A stretch of 64,000 nucleotides of DNA from Escarpia spicata (lineage: Eukaryota > Annelida > Polychaeta > Sabellida > Siboglinidae), in assembly GCA_963995525.1 (NCBI GenBank), contig OZ023206.1, positions 68,026,737-68,090,736 on the forward strand, written 5' to 3'. The position numbers and the translations under genes are program-made. The notes beneath the pieces are model-generated. The model was not told the DNA's origin and did not search any database. It saw nothing but the letters and a program-made list of their open reading frames with translations. Below, piece by piece: positions 30,704-41,282 of this stretch (positions are counted from its first letter, which is position 1; each line of letters starts with the position of its first letter).

Positions 30704-32169
30704 CGTACTCGGTGCTCATACTCAACTCCATGCTCAGACTCGAGATCTCACGCTCACCGGAGAATCCATGCTCACGGTGCTTATAAAAGCTCTTGAGTAC
30801 GTGCTCAAATGAGTACGCCGTATTGAGTACGTGCTCAACTGAGTACGCCGTCTCGGGTACGAGTGCAAAAGAAAGAGATCTTTCGGAGCTCTCTTGTTGA
30901 CGAAGATAACAAACCTACACCTATTTATAAACACTATCGACTTCCGACTATAAAACGGTGATGGACGAAGACCTACGCCGTTGTGAATGTGTTTATTTTA
31001 TGGTGAATTGCGCACAGGAATATCGACTGAGTAACGTTGCAAGGAAACTACTTCGCTGTGCACGATGGAACAGACATGGCACAAGACAATTCAAAAGATA
31101 AAATAGCATAAAACAGACTAACATGCACTGCCACTGGTCAGTCTTGCTGTATTATTTATGATATTTTGAAATTTGTATCATTGTAACAGTAAGTAAGTAC
31201 GATGACCTCGGGCTCGACGGCGTCGGTGTTACCGTGTTTATAATACATAAATACCATAAACACACATCGAATTGAGTTGGCATTTGAACTTGTGATACAA
31301 CTTACATTATCTGCAACAAAGCACTCACGTTGTTCATTTTACATTTAATGTTCTTGGCATAATGTCATAAACATCGTCAGCATTATAGTAGTCTTGATGA
31401 AGTAGTCGTATGAGAGCGGCCATTATTTATAAGCTGTGCGGAAGATTCGGGGACATACGTACTCTGATCTGAAATGCAGCTCACCCCACCTCCAAACCTA
31501 TCGTTGCGGTAGTACTCCTCCATTATTCCCAATTGAAAAAACGGCACTACAAAATAATTATATATTAATAACAGTTTCAGGCAATGGCAAAACGAGGTTG
31601 TGTCGACTGGTAAACGCCTCGTAATTTTATTATTTATTTTATATTTTTAAATGTACACATGTGTGTTGTATTGATATGGCTTAATGTCTGGCATGGTATT
31701 TTATTAATCGTCCAGGTAAACAACACTGTTTTGGAGAAGCGTTTCGTATGAACTGCTCGGCAGTTGATCGTCGTGAAATTGTATTGCCCAGCAGTCGCCG
31801 TAAACGAATGGTCCCCGTCGTCGAAAAGGTGCCACCAAAACATAAACGTTGTAACATTATGTCGTAATGTTTCCCGCTAGATTTGACAAATGTTGATATC
31901 GAGCTGCTGTCTTCTCGTAAACATCGAACTTGAACAACAAATTCGACTAATTCCTACGTGAGCTGCCATCTTTGACTTTGTTTGTTTGAGTACGGCGTTG
32001 AGCACGGTCCGTAGCATACTCAGAATTTAGAAGTTTCATGCTCAAGTCTGGGAACGATTGCGTGCTCAGAAAGTTTTATAACCTCCGTGAGTATGAGCAT
32101 GGTGTGAAAGCGAGGCTTGAGCATGAAATTCTGAGCACTGAGCACCGAGTACGGCTTTATAACCTCGGG
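30691..32169. mobile_element. Non-autonomous DNA transposon with ~30-bp terminal inverted repeats
   Basis: The left end CCCGAGGTTATAGCGTACTC and the right end, read in reverse, CCCGAGGTTATAAAGCCGTA, match over about 30 bp (30691-30718 and 32139-32169). Inside both ends, repeated GAGTACG and GTGCTCA motifs form subterminal repeats (for example 30797-30866 and 31985-32120). The interior has no transposase. It interrupts the RTE reading region between endonuclease and reverse transcriptase. Palindromic GGGCCCG at the borders hides the target duplication. The superfamily is not identified. Confidence 0.75.
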
Positions 32170-32189
32170 CCCGGGTCCCCAGAGAGAGA

Positions 32190-33691
32190 ACAACCAGAAA
32201 CATGAGTAGGGAAATCACCAGGAGCAGACAACATTCCAGCGGAGCTGCTCAAACATGGTGGCGAAGGAATGGTTACTGCAATGACAGCCATTTGCCAGAA
32301 GATCTGGGACTTCAAACAGTGGCCAAAAGAATGGATACAGTCACACATCATCCCATTACCTAAGAAAGGAAATCTCCGGAAGGCCAAAACTACCGAACCA
32401 TTAGCCTCATTAGCCACCCAAGCAAGATCCTGCTACGCATAATTTTGAATCGGTTGAAAAAGCAATCAGAAGAACTAGTAGCAGAAGAGCAGGCCGGATT
32501 CAGACTCGAACGAAGTACCATAGAAGAAATCTGCAACTGCAGAATTCTGATCAAAAAGCACCTGCAACACCAGAAAAACCTACTCCACATCTCTATAGAC
32601 TTCAAGAAGGCTTTCGAAAGGGTGTGGCACGAACGTCTGTGGCAAATGCCAAGGTGCTTCAAATTTGAAGAAGGCATCACTCAAGTCATCAGCGCACTGT
32701 ATAACAACGCCAGCAGTGTTGTCCTTCTCAACAACCAAGTATGGGAGTACTTCAGGACCACAGTCGGAGTCCGCCAAACATCTCCCTCGAGAACATCAAG
32801 AGAGAAACCCTCCACAACTTCAACACCACCATCTCAGTGGGAGGCAGATCTGTCAGCAACCTGCGATTTGCAAACGATATAGATAGATATATATAGATAA
32901 ACGTTCATTCATTCATTCATTCATCTTCTTGGAGGAAGCAACAACGAGCTCGAAGGTCTCACCAATAGACTAGTTGATAGAGCAGGCGCGTACAGGATGG
33001 AAATAAGCAACAAAAAGAGCAAGGTGATGGCCAGCAGCACTGAAAACATCACTGCTGACATCACGATGAACGGACAGGAGCTGGAGGAAGTGGATGCGTT
33101 CAAATATCTCAACTCCACACTCACCAAAGATGGACGGTCGGACAAAGAGATCCAGATCCGAATAGCCTTTGCGGCAGCCGCAATGACCAAACTCAGTAAG
33201 ACGTGGAGAAGCATTAACATCAGCTTCCCAACTAAAATCATACTTTACAGAGCCCTTGTTGTCTCCATCCTGCTCTATCTGTCGGCTGCGACATTTGGGC
33301 ACTGACGGCTGCAATGACGAAGAAGATACACGCGTTTGAGGCCAAGGGTTCCAGACGCCTGCTGCACATATATTGGGCCGAGCACAAGACCAATGACTTT
33401 GTCCGAATACGGATCACTGCCCTGGCAGGCCGACAGGAGCCACTCCTCCCAACAGTGAAGAAGAGAAAGCTTGAATGGTACGGCCATGTCACACGCCACG
33501 ACTCTCTTGCCAAGACAATCATGCAGGGCACTCTGGAGGGCAGCAGTCGGAGAGGCAGGCAAAGGAAGACCTGGATGGACAACATACAGGAGTGGACCGA
33601 TCTTGACGTCCAAACGCTACTGAGACGTGCGTTAGACCGCCCCGACTGGAGAACATTCGCTGCGACTGCATCACTCATGTCTCCGCTATGA
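32190..33691 (+). pseudogene. RTE LINE reverse transcriptase, damaged
   Basis: Pieces in order: NIPAELLKHGGEGMVTAM-type block (about 32228), ILNRLKKQSEELVAEEQAGF and DFKKAFERVWHERL (32445-32882), loss of the conserved QGCLLSP block near 32775, NLRFANDID with Asn in place of the first catalytic Asp of the box (about 32868-32885), and a short microsatellite insertion. MNGQELEEVDAFKYLNSTL (32997-33305) and RKLEWYGHVTRHDSL plus GRQRKTWMDNIQEW (33314-33691) follow. Several frames, lost catalytic residue, internal deletion: inactive. Confidence 0.87.
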
Positions 33692-33720
33692 CCTGAAAGG
33701 TATCGGGATTAACTGAACTG

Positions 33721-34904
33721 AACTGTCCCTCCAAACATTCTTGGACGACGGCACCTTTATATGTCAATACAATTATTGCTTGTAAACATACTTTTAGTAT
33801 TGATTTTTATTGTACCTATATATAATGTATTTATGGACCTAACATCAAAATCGTCGATTACAACAACGTTATTTGCGGATTCGCGATTCTGAATCAACCG
33901 TTTCCACGGTCACGCGATGGCGTCACCCATAAATTACGGTACGGAACTACTTTTGGTTATTCGCAAGGACCTAGGTCATGATACTATCGCAATAATGTTA
34001 CTACAGTAATATAACTTTCGCAATAGTAAATATATTTCTGGCTGTCATCTCCACAAGAAAGTGAAAATACAACACTCTATCCTGGCGTTGTGACGATTGT
34101 AATATGTTAGCCTGAATCATAGTAACCAAGGAAAATTACTTTGAAACTAATTAATCGAATCGGAGTAAACGTCTTTCAATTTATACGAAGCTATAGGTCC
34201 AATTTATTTTGAAATTCGATTATATTGACACATGCCACACGACAACTTAATGTCATAAAGCGAAATTGTCAACAGTAATGTAATGGTTAACTGGTTCAAA
34301 TCCCGTGTTAGTCAATGTCATTGTACATGGTTATGTTATAATACTTTTTATTTTCGCCACTGCCAAACTTCATAATTATTCAAAATGGACAACACTTGCG
34401 GAGAGGTACACGCTGTTTGTGAATAAGCGCGTCGTTTTTCAACATGGCTGACGTACGAGATTTTCAGAGTAAATTAAAGTAAGACATTTTAAATGATTGT
34501 AACAAGAGTATGATCGTCAGACAGAAGCACGTCGAAATGTTTGAACATGTATGGTATGTTGGGTGTGGCATGGTCGTTAATTAGTTTTACTTTTCATTTA
34601 ATTGAACGTCTTCAACAAGGCAAACTGTCGGTACGGACAGGTGTCGGTATACCCAAGTGTCATTCACGCTCGTCATCTCTTTCCGCTGAACATCATCCAG
34701 CAGGAACAGTTCATTTGGACAGCTTGGCGAGGATATACATCAGTGCTTGCAAATAGTGTAATTATATGTGCAATGTCAAGCAGCTTCTCTCAAGACAGCT
34801 GATGACGATTCCGATGATGACGATGTGACGTTCGGTCTTGATGAGCTTTAGTTGAAGTTGATGTGGTGGACAATATTTATGAACAGAAGGTACGCAAATA
34901 TTAA
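33721..34904. other. No firm gene; one weak candidate first exon
   Basis: Mostly AT-rich with no domain. At 34444-34479 an ATG in CAACATGG context starts MADVRDFQSKLK and meets a good donor (AAA|GTAAGA). A downstream frame ending at 34851 encodes an acidic DDDSDDDDVTFGLDEL tail. No connection can be shown. Confidence 0.3.
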
Positions 34905-35085
34905 TTGGTGGGAGCACAAATCGTGCAACCTAAATTGTGTTGGCCGTTTTAACGAAAACCTAGTCAAATTCAAGATTTCTATGTGCTAAGTCTTTAACAC
35001 CCATTTGGTCAAACAAACTGTTATATAAAAGTTGTGTTAAGTGAAATGCTTACGAAAATAGACCGGCGGAAGCAAATCACTCAAG
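34905..35085 (+). repeat. Dispersed repeat R2, copy 1 (inverted partner at 44155-44345)
   Basis: GGTGGGAGCACAAATCGTGC, GGCCGTTTTAACGAAAA and TACGAAAATAGACCGGCGGA recur in reverse complement and reversed order at 44155-44345. No coding content. Confidence 0.6.
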
Positions 35086-35627
35086 TTTAGTCCATCCAAA
35101 ATGTTCACTCCGAAACATTTAGGCCTAGCCTATAAATTACTGCAGTGCAGGATATTTAATTTGCAGTTAGCTCATTGTCTTGATAGAGGGCCACATTGTC
35201 TATGTACCAGGTACATGCAAAGGTTTGTAGTTGTGGGTTAACTAAGTCTACATACTGACCAGCAAGACTTCAAAAGTGTGTCCACCCAAAACATGTCTAC
35301 TCTGAAATCACCATCTTTCAATTACATTGCTTGTACTTAAAGTAATAGCATGGATCTGAATTGTGTTGGCCAACAGGAATGCCCTGGTACCATGCCATGC
35401 ATACAGAGCAAAACAATATCATCATGTGTGTTGAAATCTATTTTGTGTCTAGCTTAATATTCATTTGACCAAAAAAATATTTTCCAAATCAATACAGGTA
35501 TACTGAATTGATCAAAAAGCTCACTCAGCTCTCATCTGAGTATAAATTCCAAGTAGGTGTTCAGTAAACAGTGTATTATACACACCTAGCAGTATTTCTA
35601 TAAAATACATATTCCTGGTGTGATTAT

Positions 35628-35629
<2 letters not shown>
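35086..35629. other. No recognisable gene
   Basis: Unique AT-rich sequence. The AATTGTGTTGGCC word near 35358 echoes 34935 but no longer repeat is evident. Confidence 0.4.
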
Positions 35630-35681
<52 letters not shown>

Positions 35682-36056
35682 NNNNNNNNNNNNNNNNNNN
35701 NNNNNNNNNNNNNNNNNNNNNNNNNNNNNNNNNNNNNNNNNNNNNNNNNNNNNNNNNNNNNNNNNNNNNNNNNNNNNNNNNNNNNNNNNNNNNNNNNNNN
35801 NNNNNNNNNNNNNNNNNNNNNNNNNNNNNNNNNNNNNNNNNNNNNNNNNNNNNNNNNNNNNNNNNNNNNNNNNNNNNNNNNTGTCTTTGTCTCACTCTCT
35901 CTCTCCGCCTCTCTCTCTCTCTTTCTCTCCCTCTCCCTTTCCCCCCTCTCTCTCTCTCTCATTCCCTCGTTCTTTATCTCGCTCTATCTATCTATCTCTC
36001 CTCTCTCCTCTCCTCTCCTCCCCCACCTCTCTCTCTCTCCCTCTCTCTCTCTCTAA
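35630..36056. repeat. (TC)n low-complexity tract containing a 200-base assembly gap
   Basis: CT-rich repeats on both sides of N at 35682-35881. The round gap size suggests a placeholder, so the true length is unknown. Open frames across it are meaningless. Confidence 0.98.
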
Positions 36057-36829
36057 CTTCATCACATAATGCGTGGAGACTTCCCCAAAACAAATATTCA
36101 GAAATCACTTTGGGGAATAATATTTAAAAATCCCATTCCTTCTCACTAGAATACTTTCATTTTGTATATAGCTAATATGTACCTATATGTCTACATGTTC
36201 AACAAATTTCAGATATGTACTTTGTAAACGTCTAATAATAGAGACATCTGAAAACAGGTTAAAATAGCGGGTGCTGTTATTGTTAGCATAATAGGGCATT
36301 ATGGACACAATTGTTATATAATAGTTTGTGCTCAACTATGGCTACGTAATCACTGGTTAAAATCTAAGTAAATTCAAAAACACCAAGTTTGTGACCGTTT
36401 GATTTGACATGGAATGACCTGTATGCATATTGTGTATTATCATTTATTAATGTTTGATATACCAGATAAAAAGTAATCAACCCTATTTTATTTTACAATG
36501 ATAAATAACAGAAGTAGTTGAAGCACATCAGCTACTTCACAAATGTTTTAAATGCATTATTTATGTTCAAATGTCAACACTTTGGAAAAAGCATTTATTA
36601 TTTTACATTGAAACTAAAACAATATATTGAATACGTCACAAAAGAAACTTCCTTACAATTATATTATGTAAACATTTCAAGTGCGCACATTTGTGTAATG
36701 ACTAATATGTCTTTCGGTGAGTTTAACAAATGTTCTCGAGGGTTGAAGCACTAGAGAACACAACCGGGAGCAGAGGCCAATACACTGGTCGTTTATCAAA
36801 ATCATACACTTAAACTAGAAATAGACTTG
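36057..36829. other. No recognisable gene
   Basis: AT-rich sequence upstream of the gypsy element. The open stretch 36518-36754 has no recognisable motif. Confidence 0.45.
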
Positions 36830-37075
36830 TGGGTTGTTACTATGTAATGTGTAATAACGTAGTTGGGAGTTGAACAGTTCAGTGTATTCTGTAGTTTTCA
36901 CTTACTAAGTGTTGTGTATTGATGTAACGGGTACTAGTTGTAAGTGTCCGTCCGTGTTTTGTACCGTTTCTGCAATACACACCAGAGGCACTCTGGGATA
37001 CCGTCAACCTCATGTGTAGTTGATTACTATTCGTAATGTGTCTCCTTAAATATGCAAACTCCACAATAAACAACA
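36830..37075 (+). repeat. Probable 5' LTR of the gypsy element
   Basis: Ends in AATAAACAACA just before the primer binding site, with AATAAA at 37065-37070. The left border is uncertain because no second LTR is available for comparison; a TGTGGGTTGTT start near 36829 is a guess. Confidence 0.45.
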
Positions 37076-37076
37076 G

Positions 37077-37086
37077 TGGCGACGAG
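37077..37086 (+). promoter_or_regulatory. Primer binding site, tRNA-Ser(GCU)-like
   Basis: TGGCGACGAG directly after the LTR is complementary to the 3' end of metazoan tRNA-Ser(GCU) including CCA, as I recall that tRNA. The match stops after 10 bases. Confidence 0.6.
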
Positions 37087-37101
37087 AAAACGAACTTAAG
37101 C

Positions 37102-37790
37102 ATGTCGGGGAAGAGCGCCCGCTTCGAACCGTATGTGGAAGAGAAGGAGAGGTTCTAAAACTACGTTGAATGGTTCGAGTTCTTTGTGATCAGTAACTGT
37201 GTATCCGCAGATGTCAATCAGAGCATTTTCCTGTCAAACGTTGTCGCTGAATGCTATGCGATGTTGAAGACGCAACTGAAGCCGGAGATACCGGCAAATG
37301 CGGACTACGATGAGGTAATTCGTGCGGCGACCACGGTTTACAAACAGCAACTAACAATCATAGGCTTGAAAAACAAATTCATGAACAGCCTGCGTAGTAG
37401 GCCTTCAGAGTCAATGGCGCAGTTTGCGCTGACGTTCCGTGAGTTATGCGGTGAATGTGAGTACCCACGTGATTATCAAGATGAGGCTCTGAGAGACATG
37501 TTCGTAAAAGGGCCTGAACTTGACGGCGATACAAGTTAATGCTCAGAGACAATTCGCTAACGTTCAATGAGGCTTATCAGACGGCGATCGCCGAGGAAAT
37601 GGCCGTGAAGAGGTCAGCGGAGTTCAATGAAACGCCCGTAGATACTCCATAGGGGACGGCAGCGGTGCATCACGTGACTAGTCGGGGATCACCAAGACAG
37701 AAGCAGACGATGGTGCCTGCCGACCGAGAGTGCTTCCGATGCGGCAGACACCATTCTGCTGCTAAATGCAAATTCACTCATGCTTTCCAC
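37102..37790 (+). pseudogene. gypsy Gag with zinc knuckle, broken
   Basis: Begins MSGKSARFEPYVEEKERF, then a TAA stop at 37156-37158. The frame continues with EWFEFFVISN, FLSNVVAECYAMLKTQLKPE, FRELCGECEYP and DYQDEALRDMFVKG, a typical Mag-like Ty3/gypsy Gag. It stops again near 37537, with a frameshift. A CX2CX4HX4C zinc knuckle (CFRCGRQHHSAAKC) follows near 37730-37771. A stop comes soon after and homology ends before LINE C. Gag would package the element RNA. Not functional. Confidence 0.85.
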
Positions 37791-37858
37791 TAGAACAAAC
37801 CAGTCTGAAGCTAAGGTCATACACCGGGGAAATAATCAAGACACTGAGCTAGGGGAAG

Positions 37859-38317
37859 GACGTCGTTGTTTGTTTACCGGGGGCTAGGATTGAACATGTA
37901 ACTGACAGGGTAGAGAAGGTATTGGGACATGGCAAGGGGGGGTCTATACTGGTACATGTAGGAACAAATAATGCAGACAGGGAGGGAACAACTGCGATAG
38001 TACAGAAGTATAGACAGTTAGTGAGGAAGCTAAAGAAGACGAGAGTCGAGCAGGTTATTTTGTCAGGAATTTTGCCAGTAATGGGAGGAAGGGGGGCAAC
38101 GTATAGAAACTGCAAGAGGATGGCGATCAATGCACTAGCTGAGCAGATGTGTGAAGAAGAGGGGGTGGGATTCACAGATTTATGGGGATACTTTGTTGGG
38201 AGGGAAGATATGTACATGAGAGATGGCCTCCATCTTAGTGGAAAGGGGGCAGCAGTTTTCTCAGAGAATCTGCTGCAATCTGTTGACAGTGGGACAGGTT
38301 GCATCTATTTAAACTAG
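37859..38317 (+). CDS. CR1-like ORF1, SGNH-esterase domain (5'-truncated)
   Basis: Open from DVVVCLPGARIEHVTDRV to the stop at 38315-38317. The first in-frame ATG after the truncation point is at 37922. Visible SGNH/GDSL hydrolase blocks are the GxN block (ILVHVGTNNAD), VILSGILPVMGGRG in the middle, and the catalytic DxxH block (MRDGLHLSGKGAAVF). The GDS nucleophile block is lost by truncation but exists in copy B (GDSLMRK). CR1 ORF1 proteins commonly carry this domain; a role in RNP formation or membrane/lipid contact is debated. The gene overlaps ORF2 by 19 bases, suggesting reinitiation or shifting. Confidence 0.8.
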   Translation, partial: DVVVCLPGARIEHVTDRVEKVLGHGKGGSILVHVGTNNADREGTTAIVQKYRQLVRKLKKTRVEQVILSGILPVMGGRGATYRNCKRMAINALAEQMCEEEGVGFTDLWGYFVGREDMYMRDGLHLSGKGAAVFSENLLQSVDSGTGCIYLN

Positions 38318-41186
38318 ATTCGAAGGGGGGACTCACAGAAAAGCCTGAAAATGGAGGCATAGATAAAGACAGCACAAATAAATCAGCAAATAACAGTCTG
38401 GAAAACTCTTCTGAAGCTGGATATAAATGTGTTTGTTTAAATGCAAGGAGTATAGTAAACAAAAGAAATGAACTAAACATTATGGTAGAAGATATTGACC
38501 CTCATATAATAGGTATAACCGAATCCTGGACCACCACCGATATATCAGATGCTGAATTGGGACTGACAGGATATGTAATGTTTAGAAAAGATAGAATAGG
38601 AAGAAAGGGAGGTGGAGTTATTTTATATATTAAAGAATATATTCAGGCTTATGAAATAAAATTAGAAAGAGAAGCAGATTGCGAAGAAGCTGTTTGGTGC
38701 AAGATAGTTACAGGAAACTCAACGTTAACAGTTGGGTTAGTTTATCGAAGTCCAAACATAAGCATAGAAGAGAACGAAAAAATACAAAACGCTATAAGGG
38801 AAGTAAGCAAACGGGACTGTATTATTATGGGAGATTTTAACCATGGGCATATACAATGGAAATCTCTACAGAGTATGGGGAGAGAGGACCACAAGTTTTT
38901 AGTTTTAGTTCAAGATACATTCCTTTCTCAACATGTGCTAGAACCAACCAGGGGTGAGAATGTGTTAGACATAGTTTTGTCCTCACAGAATGAATTAGTT
39001 GACAATGTCAAGATATGTGAGCCACTGGGGAGTAGCGATCACAACCAGATACATTTTACCATCAAAGTAAAATCAGAAAGGAATAGTAAAAAGCAGTATA
39101 GGAGAAATTTCCACAGAGGAAGGTATAAGGACATGAGGAAATATTTAGCAAAGATAGACTGGAATAAGACACTGAAAAATAAGACGGCAACAGAATGCTG
39201 GAATATATTAAAGAGTGAAATGAAGTGCATAGTCGATAAATTTGTACCCTTCAAAAAACAAGGAAAACGGTCAAAAAAGAAACACTTATCGAAAGAAGCC
39301 ATTAGAAAAATTAAGTATAAACAAATGATGTGGAAGTCATATAGATGTACTGGAAATGATGAACACTACAACAGTTATAAAGAAGCACTTAACCAAGCTA
39401 CAGCTGAAATTAGAAATTCAAAGAGAAGCTATGAACAACAATTAGCTAGTAATATAAAACATGACAGCAAGAGTTTTTATGCGTATGTTCGAAGCAAACA
39501 GAAAGTTCAAGATAAGGTCAGTCCTCTAGAAGATAGTGCTGGAAATATAATATCAGAGGGATTCTTAATGGCAGAAGACCTGAATGAGTACTTTAGTTCA
39601 GTGTTTACCAGGGAAGATATTAGTTCACTGCCAATACCAGAGGCTAAGTTCAAGGGGGCAGATTCAGTCTATTTAGGACAATTAATGTTAACCCCGGAAA
39701 TGGTAGCTAAGAAAATAAGGGCTATGAAGGATAATAAATCACCTGGAGTGGATGGTAATCCACCCAAACTACTATTGGAAATTGTAGAACAAATTAGCAT
39801 AGCACTTGCAACAGTTTTCAACTTGTCATTAGAAGAGGGAGTGGTTCCTTTAGAATGGAAAGAAGCAAACATTACACCGTTATTCAAAAAAGGTTCGAGA
39901 AACAAGTCAGAGAACTATAGACCAGTGAGTTTAACATCAGTGATTTGTAAATTATTAGAAAGACTAATTAAAGATCACATGGTGGATTTTCTTGTTAAAC
40001 AAAACTTGATAAACCCATCTCAACATGGTTTTTTAAAAGCGAGGTCATGCTTAACAAATATGTTATGTTTTTTGGAAAACATCACTAAGCTGGTAGATGA
40101 GGGATCACCAGTAGATATCGTCTGCTTAGATTTTCAAAAAGCTTTTGACAAAGTACCACATCAAAGATTACTGCTTAAACAAAAGGCCCATGGCATAGGA
40201 AATGGTATAATGAACTGGGTAGAACAATGGCTGATTGACAGAAGACAACGTGTAGTAGTTGATGGGGAGGCTTCAAACTGGAAATCGGTATTGAGTGGGA
40301 TACCACAGGGATCAGTATTAGGTCCTATATTATTCTTAATACATATCAACGATTTGGATGATGAAATAACAAGCAAGGTGTTGAAATTTGCGAATGACAC
40401 AAAAGTGTTTAGAAGGATTAAAAGTGATGGAGATAGACAGCATTTACAAGACGATCTTGACTGGTTGATCAAATGGTCTGAAAAGTGGCAAATGCTGTTC
40501 AATTTTGGGAAATGTAAATGCCTCCACACAGGACATGGGAACGAAGAAGTAGAATATACAATGGGGGGTACTGTACTAAGTACTACTGTAAAAGAAAAGG
40601 ACTTAGGGTTAACCATTAGTGCTGATATGAAGATTTCAGAGCAGTGCGGAATTGCAGCTTCAAAGGGAAATCAAATCCTTGGATTAATTAGGCGAAACAT
40701 AACGTATAAGGAAAAAGAGCTAATAATACCGCTGTACAAAACAATAGTTAGGCCTCATTTAGAATATTGTATTCAAGCGTGGAGGCCATATCGCAGGAAG
40801 GACATAGATATGCTAGAAAGAGTGCAGAGGAGAGCAACTAAAATGATACAAAATCTGAGGGATCGTAGTTACGAAATACGCCTAAAAAATGCGGTTTAGA
40901 GACCAGGAGATTGAGAGGAGATCAGATAGAAGTGTTTAAAATATTGAAGGGTTATGAAAATATTGATAGAAACATGTTTTTCTCAGTTAAGAAAGATAGA
41001 AGGACTAGAGGACATGAACTTGCATTAACAAAGGAGCAGAGTAAATTGGATATAAGAAAGTTTTCTTTTTCACAAAGGAGTGTAAATGAATGGAACAGAT
41101 TACCTGCTGATTGTGTGGGTGCTAATAGCGTGAATATGTTTAAAAATAAAATCGACACATACCTCAGACGGGCGGGATACACATAG
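38299..41186 (+). pseudogene. CR1-like ORF2, endonuclease/reverse transcriptase, 866 residues then a frameshift
   Basis: A long frame from 38299 to 40899. The EEP endonuclease (VCLNARSIVNKRNEL, IIGITESW, GDFNHGHIQW, GSSDHNQIHF) covers about residues 40-260. The reverse transcriptase (NKSPGVDGNPPKLL, YRPVSLTS, DFQKAFDKVPH, GIPQGSVLGPILF) spans about 500-760, then the RRATKM tail. The catalytic box is FANDTKVF, so the first of the two aspartates is Asn (copy A has FADD). A net 10-base deletion near 40885-40900 compared with copy A shifts the frame and stops it. The tail continues in another frame at 40911-41186 (FSFSQRSVNEWNRLPADC). It is therefore inactive despite its length. Confidence 0.92.
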
Positions 41187-41282
41187 ATAAAAGGGTCGGA
41201 CTCTCGATAAGCCAAAGGGCTTCCTTGTCCACCTGCCACCTAGAGTTAATTATCTGGGTGGCAATCTTGTTAAATCTTGTTA

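Larger units (their letters stand above)
29350..33720 (+). mobile_element. RTE-type LINE, broken and split by an inverted-repeat element
   Basis: An endonuclease at 29.37-30.19 kb and a linker to 30.69 kb are followed, after a 1.5-kb insertion, by the reverse transcriptase (32.19-33.69 kb). The 3' end is an AACTGAACTG-type short repeat near 33705-33722. The order and motifs are those of RTE-clade LINEs. Frameshifts, a deletion in the reverse transcriptase and a microsatellite insertion at the catalytic box make it inactive. Confidence 0.88.
37830..41282 (+). mobile_element. CR1-like LINE copy C, nearly full ORFs, inserted in the gypsy element
   Basis: 5'-truncated within ORF1 (start approximate) and ending in CTTGTTAAAT-type repeats at 41282. 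ORF1 and ORF2 overlap by 19 bases in different frames. It is the least decayed copy of the family here. The gypsy sequences on its two sides are not contiguous, so a deletion accompanied or followed insertion. Confidence 0.92.

Noticed and set aside
34270..34310. GGTTCAAATCC, a B box-like sequence
   Set aside because: No A box at the right distance and no tRNA fold.
35521..36069. Open frames across the N gap
   Set aside because: They consist of CT repeats and unknown bases.
37186..37539. Treating the gypsy Gag stretch as a host gene
   Set aside because: It sits between an LTR-like end with primer binding site and Pol sequences and has Gag motifs with a zinc knuckle.
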